Source: Cristatella mucedo (Eukaryota > Bryozoa > Phylactolaemata > Cristatellidae). Taken from it: a stretch of 64,000 bases of DNA. Below the pieces are notes generated by a model. The model did not search any database, was not told the DNA's origin, and saw only the letters and a program-made list of their open reading frames with translations. A program made the translations under genes and the position numbers. Of this stretch, positions 22,920-51,500 are shown piece by piece. The stretch lies in contig WPIO01000150.1 in the NCBI GenBank assembly GCA_009760855.2, positions 374,501 to 438,500 on the forward strand, in the 5' to 3' direction. Within the stretch, counting starts at the first letter, position 1. Each line of letters opens with the position of its first letter.

Positions 22920-25060
22920 AGTTTCCTTGGTAAAAAAATCTGAGGGCTTCAATAATTTTGATGTATGAAATGACATCTAATTTTATAGAGTACTGCCATT
23001 CTGTATGGTAGCAGTGATAAAAAAAAGGCTCGACCACTGCATCCTGGATTGTTTACTTAGGGAGTCCCACTTTTTAAATAGCGATGTGCCTCAATATCAA
23101 CAATTGTTAGCTAATACTTATGGACATATATTCTTACTTAAATTTACTAATAATGATTCCTATTCTGCAGGTACTATTAGCATCTTGTACTTTATGCGTT
23201 ACGGACTGAAAATTCACCTCTGGGTTTCAGACTGGCGATAAAGTGTGCTCATTAATACCACCCAGGTCGTATGCTCGATTCTGACAATAGGCAATATTTT
23301 ACTGTCAAAAGGGCTCTTCAGCCTCAATTTTTATGAGGCATAAATATAGAACTGTCACAAAAATCCCTATGGGTGTACTTTAATATCGAGATTCTTTGGC
23401 TTTTAAGAAAGAGCTTTCTGAAAACAACGACAGCGTCTCAAAAGAACAATACGACAGCGTCTCAAAAGAACAATGTTGATTGCCTCATCCTGTCAGCAAT
23501 ACATGAGTGTTTGTGAGGCTAAATTGAATGACAATATTGCATCGTCTTTTTTCAGTGGTTGTTAATAAGAGCCTCTATTCTAAATCGATAAGTGACATCT
23601 CATTATAAGTTTTAATTAATAATACTTCCAGATATGGTATCTAAGGTATCATTGATAATATTGATAGTATTTTTCTGAATAAATATCAGTGAGTACTGAT
23701 TTCATTTTAAATTACCATCTGTTATCCTACTAATAAGTGAAATTTTTCAATTGTTTTTATCCGTGGGCACAAAGTGCGTTTTCCTAACCTTTAATAGCAA
23801 AAAAGAAAGCAATCATTATTCCATAAAAAGCTTTGTCATTAATCTGGATGCCGTATATTACGAAAGACGGGTTTGCTGATAGACACAATGCGGACACCAG
23901 ATTGGTACATCTAGTTCGTCTTAAGCTGCTGGCCGAATTGATGACAGCTACACGAAAATTAAAGTTCGGAATAGCCTCCATAAAAGTATATACTTAAAGG
24001 TGGGTCAGGCCAAAATTTAGGTTGATCCCGACACTGAGTAAAATAATAGCTACTACTTGCAGGTATTTTTCATTTGCATTAGCAATAAAGTGCACCGAGC
24101 CAATGCATTTTGCTACGTGAATGGGCTATGTGCTAAGGAGAGAGTGCAAAAATTTACTCAATGAAAGTAGTTGTAAAGAGGATGGTGGACTGCAACATAC
24201 TACTTTGGGATGGCTTTCCAGAATCTTGACATACCCTGAGCATCTCAAGTTTCATGCAAAAATGGTAAGATAATTCGAAAGATGGAATTGATATCGAAAA
24301 TAGTAGACTACCTTTCTACTATATTGTTTATTTTATATAGTTTTGGCATGTTAACACGCTGCTGTATGACAGAGAAGAGAGAGAGAGACAAGGGGCTTGC
24401 TATTCCTGCTATAAGTCGGCTGCAGCCGACTGATCGCTCAAGCAGCCAAAAAAATGGCTAGTGTGACAATCCAATCATTTATTCACATACTCCTTAATCA
24501 ATTACCTCCTGCGAAACTGCTCTGAGCTTACTGCATCCATCACTATGGAGACAGATCGTCCATCATCATCTTGGGCGAGTAGCCAGTGGTAGTAAAAGTA
24601 AGAAGATATTATCGGTCGCTGGATAATTATATGTATTGGAGGAAAATTAAGTGAGTCGAAACTGTTTTAATTGAAAATGAACATGCAATACTTTGTCATG
24701 ACGTCTTCTTGTTTTATTTAGTGAAGGGAAAATTCAGACACTCTGGCTTGCTGTCAAGAAAAGACTCTGCAGACGGAGTTCTCTTTAGGAAAGAATATCA
24801 AATAAGATCTGCTTGTACTGAATGGTTTATCCATTCGCAATCATACCAAAGCCTCAAAGTCTGCTTGAGTGTTACACGAAAGAGTTTCTGTAGCTCACTC
24901 AAAGCCTAAGCAACTTTCGGAATGTATGTGGAAGACATTAGACTTCATCGCCCAAAACAAATAAAAACCGCGAATTATTGCTGAGACAGGAGGCTAGTCG
25001 AGTAAGTAGTATAGCAGCAGCAGCAGCTCAGGCTGATCGGAAATCTTTAATGATAATGAT
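22920..25060. other. No recognisable gene
   Basis: AT-rich sequence with only short frames (23005-23241 +, 23784-23981 -, 24709-24909 +). The one clear structure is the 24-bp duplication at 23,427. Confidence 0.35.
23427..23474. repeat. Exact 24-bp tandem duplication
   Basis: The unit acgacagcgtctcaaaagaa plus caat occurs twice with no mismatch. It is a recent local duplication. Confidence 0.9.
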
Positions 25061-25140
25061 AATGCACTTGATAAAGCGCCCTCAGAGAACTCAATCTCTT
25101 CCTAGGCGCTTTACATTTGCTGCAAAGGGAAGTGCAGGCC
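25045..25140 (-). mobile_element. LINE-A 3' tail
   Basis: The reverse complement reads ctttgcagcaaatgtaaagcgcctaggaagagattgagttctctgagggcgctttatcaagtgcatt and then (ATT/ATC)n, the best-conserved form of the tail. GA-rich sequence beyond 25,140 is unassigned. Confidence 0.75.
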
Positions 25141-25144
25141 CGGG

Positions 25145-27380
25145 GCATAGGAATGGGGGAGGCCTTGGTCGCTGCCCTACTGTAGAGGGGGGTAAATTCT
25201 CCTTCCTTGCTCTGGTACTGGTTCTGACTGATATCACTTGCTAAGCTGGGAGCAGCAGGTTTTGTGAAAATTTCTGCTACGTAGAAGAGAACCATATAGC
25301 GCACGAAAATAGATTGTTAAAGCTCTTCGAAAACTGCCACCTTTATTCTTCCTGGCAGACACATATTCGATCAAAAGATGCCCCTTTAAATTGCAGTTGC
25401 AGAGTGGAAGCGAGCACAGCGGCATCAGCAGCGGCATCAGCAGAGCAGGAGCAGCGGCTTCGGAACAAGTAGCTTCGGATTTCAGTCTATTTATTACTTC
25501 AGATAGGCAAAACACAATATCTAGTGCGGCCAATGACAATGCTCAAGTCCCACTGCTACTTAAACTATGAAAGAGAAAACAGAATTTTGAAAACCGTTTT
25601 GGACGTTTACTGAGGTTTTGCCTTCCAAGGTCAGCAGGTTTACTCTTTGGTATTTGCAGTGACTAAAGACTATTTAATCCGATTTTATAGCAGAATATAA
25701 AGGGAGCATATTTTTGTAAATGAGAAAACGACAACGCAGATGAAGAATGCCTGAAGTTTCAACAATTTAGCTCACTGAAAATGATGACACTAAGATTCCT
25801 GGCAGAACAAGAAATAGGTATGAGATTACTCGCTTTGGCTAGTCGCCATCCTTCAAATTGAGCCGCTAACAGGTTGGCTTTCATGTGAATCGGTAGAATC
25901 TAGATTACCTCGTTGTTTTCCTGACAATCATTAGAGGGGACGTCTAAATGCAAATGGCAGTTAAATGAGAGTCAACGCTCAATATTAAAAAAATAAATTC
26001 TAGCAGAAAAAGCTAGAGTTGGTAGCAGTTAAGCATCTGCATTATCCCCAATGCGAACAAAATACCTACCTGGGCACGTGAATATGCTAAAAAAACGAGC
26101 AGCCTATACTGACAATGGATAGCGTGCATAGTTTCATCACAGAAAAGAACATTAAGTTCATTTAACACAAACGGATAAAGTGCTACAAAAGATCGAATTT
26201 AAATGCCAAGTCGAGGGTTGCTGTGATTTGAGTAAGTATTAGGTTCTATGTGTGGGAACATACGAACTATTATTGTGATCGTCAAGGAGAAACACACCCG
26301 GCAAACATGAAAATCAGAGCTAAGGACAAGATCAAACTATAGGTAAGGGTCAGGACCTTGTATTTGTTAAGTTATTTAGTGTGGCGGCAGTGGTGGCCGT
26401 AGAGAGGTGGTTAATGAAGCACTTTCGACTTGCACTTCTGAACCAATCTATTTTCAGTTTTTCACCAACTTTGAGCGGCTTATTGCAGGATGGCATACAA
26501 GAAAGAGTATTTTTTTGAAATATAAATGAGATGGTTAATATGCATGGACCAGCTGGCCGTGCAAATCTCATCCGACCAGTTTCCATATGCAGAAATATGA
26601 TGGAACTAAAAGTATGCAAATTTGATGGTGAAGAAAGCTTGCTTGCATCTAATTGCGGGTGTCGGAAAATTTACGGCATGGTTAAGTATAAACTTTGAGG
26701 TTCTGGGGAGAGCAATAAATCAAAGCACAGTGTGAGCCACCAGCATTACAAAGAAAATCTACCTTTTGCACCGCGAGTAAATCAGCAGGAGAATACATTT
26801 TGATTGTGAGAACTTGGTGAATCTATAACAACGCATCGATTGAGTACGTCCAGCCCCACATGCTTTTCTGACGACATGTGGGCTTTGAATCTCTGCTGTG
26901 AAATCTCGCACTGGTGTGGAATCTAAATATTAGGGTCAGATACATTTATATCCATTCCAGATGAAAGACTATCAATAAAAATCTAATGATCAATTATACC
27001 TATGTAGGTTGGAGCTCCCAGAGAGATTCAATATACCTCAGCTTTCCTGTAAAGATATTTACACTCACGTCACACTCAGCATTCAAGACTCAGCGGAGTG
27101 ATTAGCTCAAAGTACTGAGTAAAAATTACTTGTGAGATTTCCTTTTTTCAGTAAAAAGTTCATACTGTCGCCAGTAATTGTCCGAGAGTATTTGATTAGA
27201 AACTAAAGACCTTATAGGATGATTTTCGCAAGTACAGTAACGGTTTCAAGTCTTGGAGATTGAATGACATAAATGAGTGCACTAAGTACTTAAGTGGTTA
27301 AGTAAATCCTCTTCTAAACCTCTAAGCTGCACAAAAATTCATATTTATAAAAACCCGTCTATACCCCTTCAAAGAGATAG
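25145..27380. other. No recognisable gene
   Basis: The frames at 25234-25539 (-) and 26350-26619 (-) show no family motif or splice support. Confidence 0.35.
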
Positions 27381-27384
27381 GAGA

Positions 27385-27545
27385 GAACTAATCTCACTAT
27401 TAGCTCAGTGTTAAGATTCTCGTATCATGCAACTGTGGTCGTGGGTTTAAGTCAATTAGCTAGCAGTTCGTTACCGCCAGCTTGTAGCTGGGTAAAACTG
27501 CATTAATAAATTATGCTGCTGAATTAGCTGAAATTTAATTTAAAA
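27385..27545 (+). mobile_element. SINE2-like element, degenerate
   Basis: The tRNA-like head has tagctcagtgttaagattctcg and a gtcgtgggtttaagtc B-box relic. The tail aattatgctgctgaattagctgaaattt resembles the SINE2 tail aatgaggctgttgaatcagctgagattt. Confidence 0.4.
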
Positions 27546-27739
27546 TTTTTAATAAAATTAAACTAAATTAAATGGTACGTCCAGCAGTGGCAGCAAGCCA
27601 ATTGGATGCTGCCCAATTTCAACTGCAGACATGAAGTACAGCTCAAGCAGCAAACGAGGTGTGTACGAACAGATCTTCAGACCATCCGCTAGTTTATAAT
27701 ACCAGGTAGGAACTTATTAGCTAGGTTTTAAGTTTAAAT

Positions 27740-28150
27740 ATATGAGTTCAGCAGTTATGCCTGACTTTTTCCAGTTTCTTTAATAGGAACCTTAAAAAGA
27801 AGACTGGGGAAAGTTGTTCAAGTTTTCTTGGTCCAGTGTTGCTTTCTTTAGTAGTCAAAAGGCCCTGGGACATGACCTGAGGCTTATGACATTTTAGTTA
27901 TGCATGGCAGGAGCAGATCTATGCAGTCTAGAAGCAGGGCAGTGGGAATACGGTCTAGAGGACTAGTTTTTTCTCTAACGTGGAAAATAACTTTAGGATG
28001 AAGTCTCTCGTGGCCTCCTTGAACGTTAACGTTTAGGTACCGCACGGAATATGAGTATATGACTTCAAAGGGGATGCGGCCACCATCAGGGTAGAATCTC
28101 TGATCTTGGATTTCTTTTTGACAAATAAGCAGGTGATGCAATCAGAAAGA
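27740..28150 (-). mobile_element. LINE-A internal fragment, inverted
   Basis: The minus strand encodes EKTSPLDRIPTALLLDCIDL, the N-terminal RT motif of LINE A. The copy at 58.2-58.4 kb has KKTGPLDPIPNVLLL. The flanking non-coding landmarks also match 58,090-58,290. It lies head to head with the plus-strand LINE-A 3' part that starts 190 bp further on. Confidence 0.7.
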
Positions 28151-28334
28151 TCGCCACGCTGATCTCTAGGAAATAATCAAACCTGGGAGCAGTTAGGGAG
28201 ATTTTTGACGGTAGACATCTGCATTTGTGCATCGTGCAAAGTGATTTAGCAATTTTCTATAGAAGATAGGCTAGGCCTTGGCTACAATCTATTTGTACGA
28301 TCTGTATTATTCCTTGTATGCCTGTTGATGGAAA

Positions 28335-29160
28335 GTCAGTCTGAAAGCATTAGACGACCACATCAGCTCCACAGACAAGTCTGCTATCTTTCAGCTACAT
28401 AACATTGCTAAAATTCAGGCTTGTATAGATAAAGATACCACGTCTACGTTGGTCCATACATTCGTGACATCCTGCCTCGACTTCTGTAACTCACTGCTTG
28501 CTGGCCTACCGGCATGTGCAATCAGGCGACTACAGCTGGTACAAGTCTGTCGTGAGCGTCGCAGTTGCCACATCACGCCACTTCTCGCCGACCTGCACTG
28601 GCTACCAGTCAAGCAACGGATCGACTTCAAGGTTTCGTCGCTCACTTTTAGGTCACTTCATTCTCTGGCTCCAGCCTATGTCTCAGATCTACTCCCCCAC
28701 CAGGCCAAGCATCGTACCACAAGCTTTTTGGAATCCGGTAGTCTACCAATACCTCGTACAAACCTCAAATCCTTTGGAGACCATGCATTTAGTTCGCATA
28801 CTCCCAAAGCCTGGAACTCCCTCCCGACCTGCGTCAGAACATCCCCTGACATGACCACATTTAGAAAGAATTTAAAAACACACGTATTTTGGACAACATT
28901 TAGTGGGTCCCTGTGATTCGTCCTTCATGTGCTTATGATTGCTGACACTGTGCATGATGCCACTAACCACATTTGCATGCTGACCCTGTGCATGTCACCC
29001 CTAACCATGATACTCATGTTGTTTATCAAGCATGATATTACTCACCATTAAATCGCGTTTCCCTTTGCAGCAAATGCAAAGCACCTGGAAAGAGATTGAG
29101 TTCTCTGAGGTTGCTTTATTAAGTACATTGTTATTACTACTATTATTATCATTAAAGATG
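28335..29160 (+). mobile_element. LINE-A 3' part with RT C-terminus and tail
   Basis: An open frame at 28,449-28,916 encodes LVHTFVTSCLDFCNSLLAGL, then LHWLPVKQRIDFKVSSLTFR, KAWNSLPTCVRTSPDMTTFR and NLKTHVF. These are the classical C-terminal motifs of CR1/L2-clade reverse transcriptases. A non-coding region with gtgcatgctgaccctgtgcatg-type repeats follows, then the gagattgagttctctgagg tail and (ATT)n. Upstream, DDHISS.DKSAIFQLHNIAK is readable. It is the least-damaged 3' end of the family here, though 5'-truncated. The C-terminal frame has only minor lesions. Confidence 0.85.
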
Positions 29161-29164
29161 CATT

Positions 29165-30540
29165 TTGCTTCTAAAACAACCTGGCCGATCTATTTAAGGC
29201 CATGGGAATTTCCTACAATAAGTCTGAATGACGTATATTTACAGACTACTCGTTGAGGATCCTCAAAGCTGTGCTTCTCGAATCAGGGATTGACTCTCTT
29301 TAGAAGCCACTCTGTGTAATTAAAACCGGACTAATTCAGCACCAATTTTGCTGAAAGACTGTGCCTAATGTTGCCTAATGTGAATATGGATGAGATGTCA
29401 TTGAAGTCTTTGAAATGGTCTAATTCTTGACGGGCCTCTTCGGGTCTTTTCACGCCATTGTTCGTTCTTATCGCTCACTCCGTGCATGTCAACTAGGACT
29501 GCTGCATTGAAAATATGTTGGTATGAGCTTCGAAAAAGGACCCATTTAACTTAAAAGATATTGGAGATTTCAAAAGTTTGCAACTTCTGAAGGGCCTCCA
29601 CGTGGTGCTTGTATGCAGGCTTCTCGCTTTCTTTTCCAATAGGGAAGCTGGGACACTACGGCATGCCATTGCAAACAAGACTGGTCACAGCAGTCTCAGC
29701 GCTCTCGGGAAGAATGAAATTAAGTTGGAGCAGCCGATATGTAATTGAAAGGAGCTAATCGCAGAGCTAAACAAAGTCACCAGCTATTGCTATTTGTTAA
29801 GGTACCAGCATGCCTTGGCCTCAACATGCTAAGTTTCTTCAGGCACAAACTACCAGAAGGACTGTTTAATTAGACAAAGCTTGGGGGTTTGCAGAAAAGT
29901 TAAATGTATTCAAATCGGGAGATGACTTGGTGGTAGTCGGAAGTGGGATCCAAGCGTTGACATTATAATAAGGAGAGATTTGGTGTTAGGCATGACTCTC
30001 AATGAATCAGCTTAGGTCAAAAGATCGGGTGCAGCGGCAGGAGGCCTTTTATAAAGCTTCTTCCGGGTAAGTAATCCTAAGCGAGTTGGTATAAGGAGCT
30101 AAAGGAAAGAAACAGAATCTTGAACTTTTAGAGCTTTCAGGCCTGGAGCCAGTGCAGATTGGTGAATAGAAGGTTAATGCTGCTGCTGCTGCTGCTGCGA
30201 GGTGTACTTCGGATATGCCTAACTTCCGGGCTTTGCACCAACCGTAGATTTGATTTCTGTTTGCAAGGGCAGATATACCTAAAGGTACATAGTTATGTAA
30301 GTCAAGTCTGGGTCTTACGAAAGCGAGCGACTGCGATGTTCTTATTTTAAAAACAAAGAATTTCAGAATGTTTCGTTGGTAAAATTAGGCAGAGTCGACC
30401 ATGAAGTTGATCAGCTCATCTAGTGAGGGCACATTTAGCAGGTTGCTTCTACAGTACATGATAAGGTCAACGACAGTAATCTAGTCAAGCCGATCTAGTG
30501 TGCTCGGCTGTCCAGTTTCTGAGACACCCTTTAGTTCGCT
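29165..30540. other. No recognisable gene
   Basis: The minus-strand frame at 29,493-29,678 and the plus-strand frame at 30,159-30,350 (which spans a short CTG run) have no motif I recognise. Confidence 0.35.
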
Positions 30541-30544
30541 CGTA

Positions 30545-30960
30545 AATAGTATAATAATGATAATAATAATAATAATTCACTTGATAAAGCGCCCTCAGAG
30601 AACGTAATCTCTCTCTAGGCGCTTTACATTTGCTGTAAAGTGAAATGCAATGGAATGGTAAGTAAAATCATGCTTGAAAAACAAACGAAATGAATAACAT
30701 GGTTAGGGGTGACATGCACAGGGTCAGCATGCAAATGTGATTAGTGGCAGCATGCACAGTGTCAGCGCGCATAAGCACATCAAGGACGAATCACAGGGAC
30801 CCACTAAATGCCGTCCTAAATAGGTGTGTTTTTAGGTTCCTTTTAAATATGGTCAGGTCAGGTGATGTTCTGACGCAGGTCGGGAGGCAGTTCCAGGCTT
30901 TGGGAGCGGACGAACTAAAAGTATTAGCTAGGAATTACCATCACTCAGTTCAGGAAAGTT
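30545..30960 (-). mobile_element. LINE-A 3' end, 5'-truncated
   Basis: The reverse complement begins within the RT C-terminus (caaagcctggaactgcctcccgacctgcgtcagaacatc). It passes the gtgcatgctgaccctgtgcatg region and ends in the agagagattacgttctctgagggcgctttatcaagtg tail with (ATT)n. The element breaks off just before the GA-rich array. Confidence 0.8.
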
Positions 30961-30997
30961 GTTTTCATTTAACTACAAATGTAAGCGATACATTTTG

Positions 30998-32060
<1,063 letters not shown>

Positions 32061-32429
32061 GGAGCTTTAGGTGCTGAAATAATGTGAAGGATCAAAGCAC
32101 AAGTACTGAAGAACATCTTCCGGGTAGCAGTGAAAGTCTATAGTTTTCTGTGCTATTGGATCGGCAAAAGAGAAATCATAATTTGTTTAAGAGAAGTAAA
32201 TCTAAAATGAACCCACATGGCATTTCATACTCTACTTCGTGACAATTCCCTTAGACCCTTACTCTCACAATGTTCAGGCAAATATAGAACCTGTGCCACT
32301 GTACGGCAACACCTGAGATTCTAAGGTGACAGGTATTTAAGATAAAACTCGTTATCAAAATCGTTCAAAGCTACCTATAGATTCATGAAAGCTAGCAGAG
32401 ATCATATCCCCCGTCAGAACTCTTGAGTA

Positions 32430-32580
32430 GGATACCACCCTAGTTCGGCTCAGAAGTAAGACCCTTGCTTTTAACGAACAAGGTCGTAGGCTAGAGTCCT
32501 TCAGCATTTATAAGTGCCTGGATGGAAACAAAGTTCTCTTGGACCACTATAAAAACGAGTTATATAGTATAGTATATAAG
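32430..32580 (+). mobile_element. SINE1-like element, degenerate
   Basis: A tRNA-like head (ggctcagaagtaagacccttgc, then aaggtcgtaggctagagtcc) is followed by a tail with ggaaacaaagttctcttggaccactataaaa, a worn SINE1 tail. Confidence 0.45.
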
Positions 32581-33181
32581 TTCAGCAGTGCAGACTAGCC
32601 TCAGTTTAACAGGACATATTTGCAACGCTTCATTGATGTATATTTTTGTATTTGTTGTATTGAGTTTAGATGGTCTGCCACTGCTCATTCTAATCTCTGT
32701 GGAAGAAATAACAGCACTATTGCTACACTTCTCCTGATCTAGGGTATTCTTCATAATAAGTGGCCTAAAAGCTGTCCCTATGAAAGATGTTGGGACAGAA
32801 ACTTGTGGTAAGCACTGATTTACGATTTTAGTTACGTATGGTAGGAATAAATCTGATCCACTCTGAAAGATAATTCCTGAGTAGAAACAAAAATGACGTG
32901 ATTAAAATCGCTTGCTAAGACGCAGAGAAGATCACAACGGAACAAAAGGTAAGCGGAAATACAAGATCTATTCTCTCTGGGCTTTCGATATTCTGTACCA
33001 GTCGCCTGCTTAGTCATCTCCATATCACTAACCTTGGCTATTTCGATTGTTTGCGACTGTCCGTTATGCATGCCGCGGGTGTACTGCTGAAATATTTTCA
33101 ATGGAATGGCACCAACCAGTGACTTATGTATGCGTATTTTTCATATATTTGTGTATACACTGCCGTCATGACCATACTTAC

Positions 33182-33236
33182 CTGCTCCGCACAGGAAAAC
33201 TACGATGAGCCAGCCTAAAGTGGAAGGCATCACCAT
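33182..33236 (-). CDS. Orphan signal-peptide exon
   Basis: ATG at 33,236 (minus) opens MVMPSTLGWLIVVFLCGA, a good signal peptide. It ends in phase 1 at a strong donor, GGAGCAG|GTAAGT. A ttatttaaaa TATA-like stretch lies about 85 bp upstream. The exon lies 0.8 kb downstream of the cellulase stop on the same strand, so it would be the first exon of another secreted protein. I found no following exon in the correct phase. The exon call rests on the peptide and donor only. Confidence 0.4.
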
Positions 33237-33504
33237 TCTTTCAGTGAATCAACAAAGCTGTTGCTTGTTATTCAGCTAATATAGGTATTGAACAGCCAGC
33301 ACCGTTTTAAATAAACTGCATACATATCAGAGTAATATCAGAATAATAAAATCGCACTATATAATCAGAATAATAAAATCGCACTTTTATCCGAGCATGG
33401 AGTTTGACTTTGACACCGGAGCTTGGAAGCGTGCCTTCTGGCGAAATTGAAATAGCTCGGCATGAGGGCGGCCGGAGGCATAGCAGATTTTCTTTAACAG
33501 CTAG

Positions 33505-33840
33505 CTAGGTTTGAAAGCTCTGGTGAGTGAACAAGAAGACTGCACGATTTTACCTTATTATGAAACGACAACGACTTGGTACACAATACACTGCATGAAT
33601 CTAAGCCCAAACGAGCTTGTCCTGAGCTGCTACTTCCATGCTACTCACTACCTCAACTGCTCTCCTGACTCTGCTATGCTTCCCACTTTCTTTTTGTTGC
33701 GTGAGACGAAGACTGTTGGCTACCGAATGCGTACCAAAAGCCGCTTAGGCTGTGAGTGAGCTATACAAACTCTCATGTGTAGCACCTACATGGTCTTTAT
33801 GACTTTTCGGAGTTACAGACGGAGATACATTACATTACAT
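33505..33840 (+). mobile_element. LINE-B 3' end
   Basis: It carries the block cctgagctgctacttccatgctactcactacctcaactgctctcctgactctgctatgcttccc, then gttggctaccgaatgcg and aagccgcttaggctgtgag. It ends gagttacagacggagatacattacattacat, a short (TACAT)n tail. The open frame at 33,511-33,759 is the same frame that is open in the longer copy at 38.2 kb. Confidence 0.75.
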
Positions 33841-34070
33841 AGTATGTACCATTCTCGCTGATAGTGGCCGGAGACATCTTGTGCAGTACTATGGCTAGAA
33901 TAATAGCATTTTGTTTATTGAACAATAGTAGTTGTTTAGCTGCAGTTAAATTCCCGTCACGTCCAAATGGCATAGGTATTTTATCGAACCAACATATATA
34001 GCAAAATCCATGTTTAACTTCTCTCGTGATTAAGCGAATCGTCTAGCTTTCTACGGTCCATAGTTTCGTA

Positions 34071-49231
<15,161 letters not shown>

Positions 49232-49262
49232 CGTCGCTGGCAAACGTCGGCGTCCGACACTG

Positions 49263-49330
49263 CCACGTTAAAATCAGCTCATGCACATGTATATATATAT
49301 ATATGTATATATGTATATATACACAAGGCC
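49263..49330 (-). promoter_or_regulatory. TATA-rich stretch upstream of the cellulase start
   Basis: The minus strand reads gtgtatatatacatatatacatatatatatatac between 32 and 90 bp before the ATG. It could provide a TATA box, but it is also a microsatellite, so the call is tentative. Confidence 0.3.
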
Positions 49331-49519
49331 TCGCGCTCCTCACTATCGAAGCCACGCTCCCACCCGATCCCACTTATCTTCTTTTCGCTGCTTCCCGCCG
49401 CAAGCGGCAGCAGCGGCTACTGACGCAGGGCGGCGTTGCATACGCTACGCCCTCTGCCTTATCTGGCCAGCAACCATGCACGGTGCCCTTTCTAAGGATT
49501 AAAGCCCAAACTTGGACTT

Positions 49520-50370
49520 CGTAAAGTGGATTATAGAGGCGATCGCTCATTGAGAAAAGCTGTTGCTATTGTACGCTCACAGCGAAACTGCCACAGCTCG
49601 AAGCCGGATTTTTCAGCTTAGTTCAATCGTTTACACAGTTCAAACAATCATGCAAGGCAATAGTCGTATTGAAGGATATTGAAGGTCCATGACGCGGCTG
49701 ATTAGCTTAATTCGTTATTCAATGTCTATTGAAAAGTTCTTGTGTCAAACTCCACGAAAAGCATTGTAAACTCAGCAAGGTGCACCCGTCGGATTCTTTC
49801 GTGCAGATGGTTTTTACCGATAGATATAGCATGCCTTAGCTAGATGCACGATGAACCGGCGACTCAAGTCACTGGCTGACGGAAAATACAGGTGCAAGAA
49901 TAAAATTACTTTCTTAATAGGTAGAATATCGCATTGGCTAATCAGCTTTTACAAATCCGAATATACTAGCGTCCCTACGTACTTTTGGCAAACTTTTAAA
50001 AAAAAACATTCAAATTGATATGAATGGGCTCTCAGAAAAGCGATGCATGGAGAAAGGAAGGTCGAATCTACGGAAGAATGCTTTCATAAGAAGGAGAGGG
50101 AATGAACCTGTATGCTATTTTAGGAAGTTCTCCAAATAAGCGAACGCAAAGTCTTCTAGGTTTGTTATTTTCTGTCTGGTGGTCACAGAATTGATTCTCC
50201 TTCTTCCTTCTAGCTCTGCAAAAGCTGCCAGCTACACGCGCTCCTCGCGTTGCAAACTGTAGAAGGTGAGGAGTTTCCTCAGCTCGCCGACCATGCTCAC
50301 GTTTCGTTTGCAACCAAATCCACTCTCGCGCTGCCAACGACTGTGGTGCAATGTTTCTAGCCATCCTGCA
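49520..50370. other. No recognisable feature
   Basis: Intergenic sequence upstream of the cellulase. The frame at 50,068-50,364 (-) has no motif I recognise. Confidence 0.35.
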
Positions 50371-50374
50371 TTGC

Positions 50375-50505
50375 TCCTGCCGAGCTCGTCAGTACGTCTA
50401 GCTGCCCTCCTGACTGAGCTACGCTTCTCACTTTGCCTTTGCTTCGTGAGATTAAGTCTGTTGGATAACGTATGCGTACCAAAGGCCGCTTATAATGAAG
50501 AAATT
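50375..50505 (+). mobile_element. LINE-B 3' fragment
   Basis: gctgccctcctgactgagctacgcttctcactttgcctttgcttcgtgagattaagtctgttgg, then cgtatgcgtaccaaaggccgctta, match the LINE-B 3' block. Confidence 0.6.
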
Positions 50506-51014
50506 ATTTCAAGATTTAAGGCTCTAATCAGAAGCCATTTGAGCGAGTGAGTGTTGGACAGTCGCATTCTGCTTAAAGGGCGTTGCCTCTTGCTTGAATC
50601 GCAAGGAAGGATAAGAAAAGTTGTGACATTCTAAAAATTAATGTTTCTAGTCACGACAGCCATGTAAATGATTATTAACTCAAAAATACTTGCATTTTCT
50701 TGCTATTAGTGCAAAGCTGAATCTTCTTGGTTTTCCTAGTATTGGTTATCCAAGCTAACGGCACACGTTTTGACTCGTGTTGACGAACGTCTTTTAGAAT
50801 CTTAGTGGCAGCGGCATCGAGTGACGATCCCCTCTCCCTTAGATTCAAGCTTAGAGTACAAGCGCATGAAAATTCCGAATGCACCGACCTCTCTTTCTAT
50901 AGAATTCTTTGGGAATTTACTGGAGCAATATCTTTTTGCCAGACTCTATTCAGCATCTCCTGCTAAAATGAAGCTCTAAACTTGGGCGTTACCGCGTTTC
51001 ACTCAACGTCGATC

Positions 51015-51115
51015 GTGCTTCCGTTGCAGCAAACGTAAAGTGCCTAAAAAGAGATTGAGTTCTCTGAGGGCGATATATCAAATGTATTGTTATTATTATT
51101 ATTATCATTAAAATA
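51015..51115 (+). mobile_element. LINE-A 3' tail
   Basis: cgttgcagcaaacgtaaagtgcctaaaaagagattgagttctctgagggcgatatatcaaatgtatt, then (ATT)n. Confidence 0.75.
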
Positions 51116-51144
51116 TGTGGCAACTACTAGCAATCTGCTAACAC

Positions 51145-51500
51145 TAACCTCTATACGGCGGCGACCTGCCTCTCCTCGATCCGACTTCTGAGACGCACAG
51201 AGTCGGCGGCATGTAGCTAGCCGTGCCAACTCCTGAACTTAAACGCAAGCCCCGTGCTCTTCCGGTTGTACTCGGCGGCGCACTCGTCCTGTCCCTGATA
51301 CCACCACCAGACAAAGGCCGCCGAACTTTTCCTGCTAGATGTCCCACCCTCCTCTTTGAGTTTCCGGTCGCACGGTCACTCGCTCTAAACCAGGGCCACC
51401 AGCTCCTACCCAAATTTACTACTCGCGTATCTAATCTAGCTTGTGTCGCTGATGCCCTAGACAGTCAACACGTGCACTCCCACACTCCTCACCGATGATA
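51145..51500. other. GC-richer segment with overlapping open frames, unrecognised
   Basis: Open frames at 51,223-51,498 (+) and 51,144-51,413 (-) overlap. Neither has a motif I recognise. It may be a fragment of a mobile element. Confidence 0.25.
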
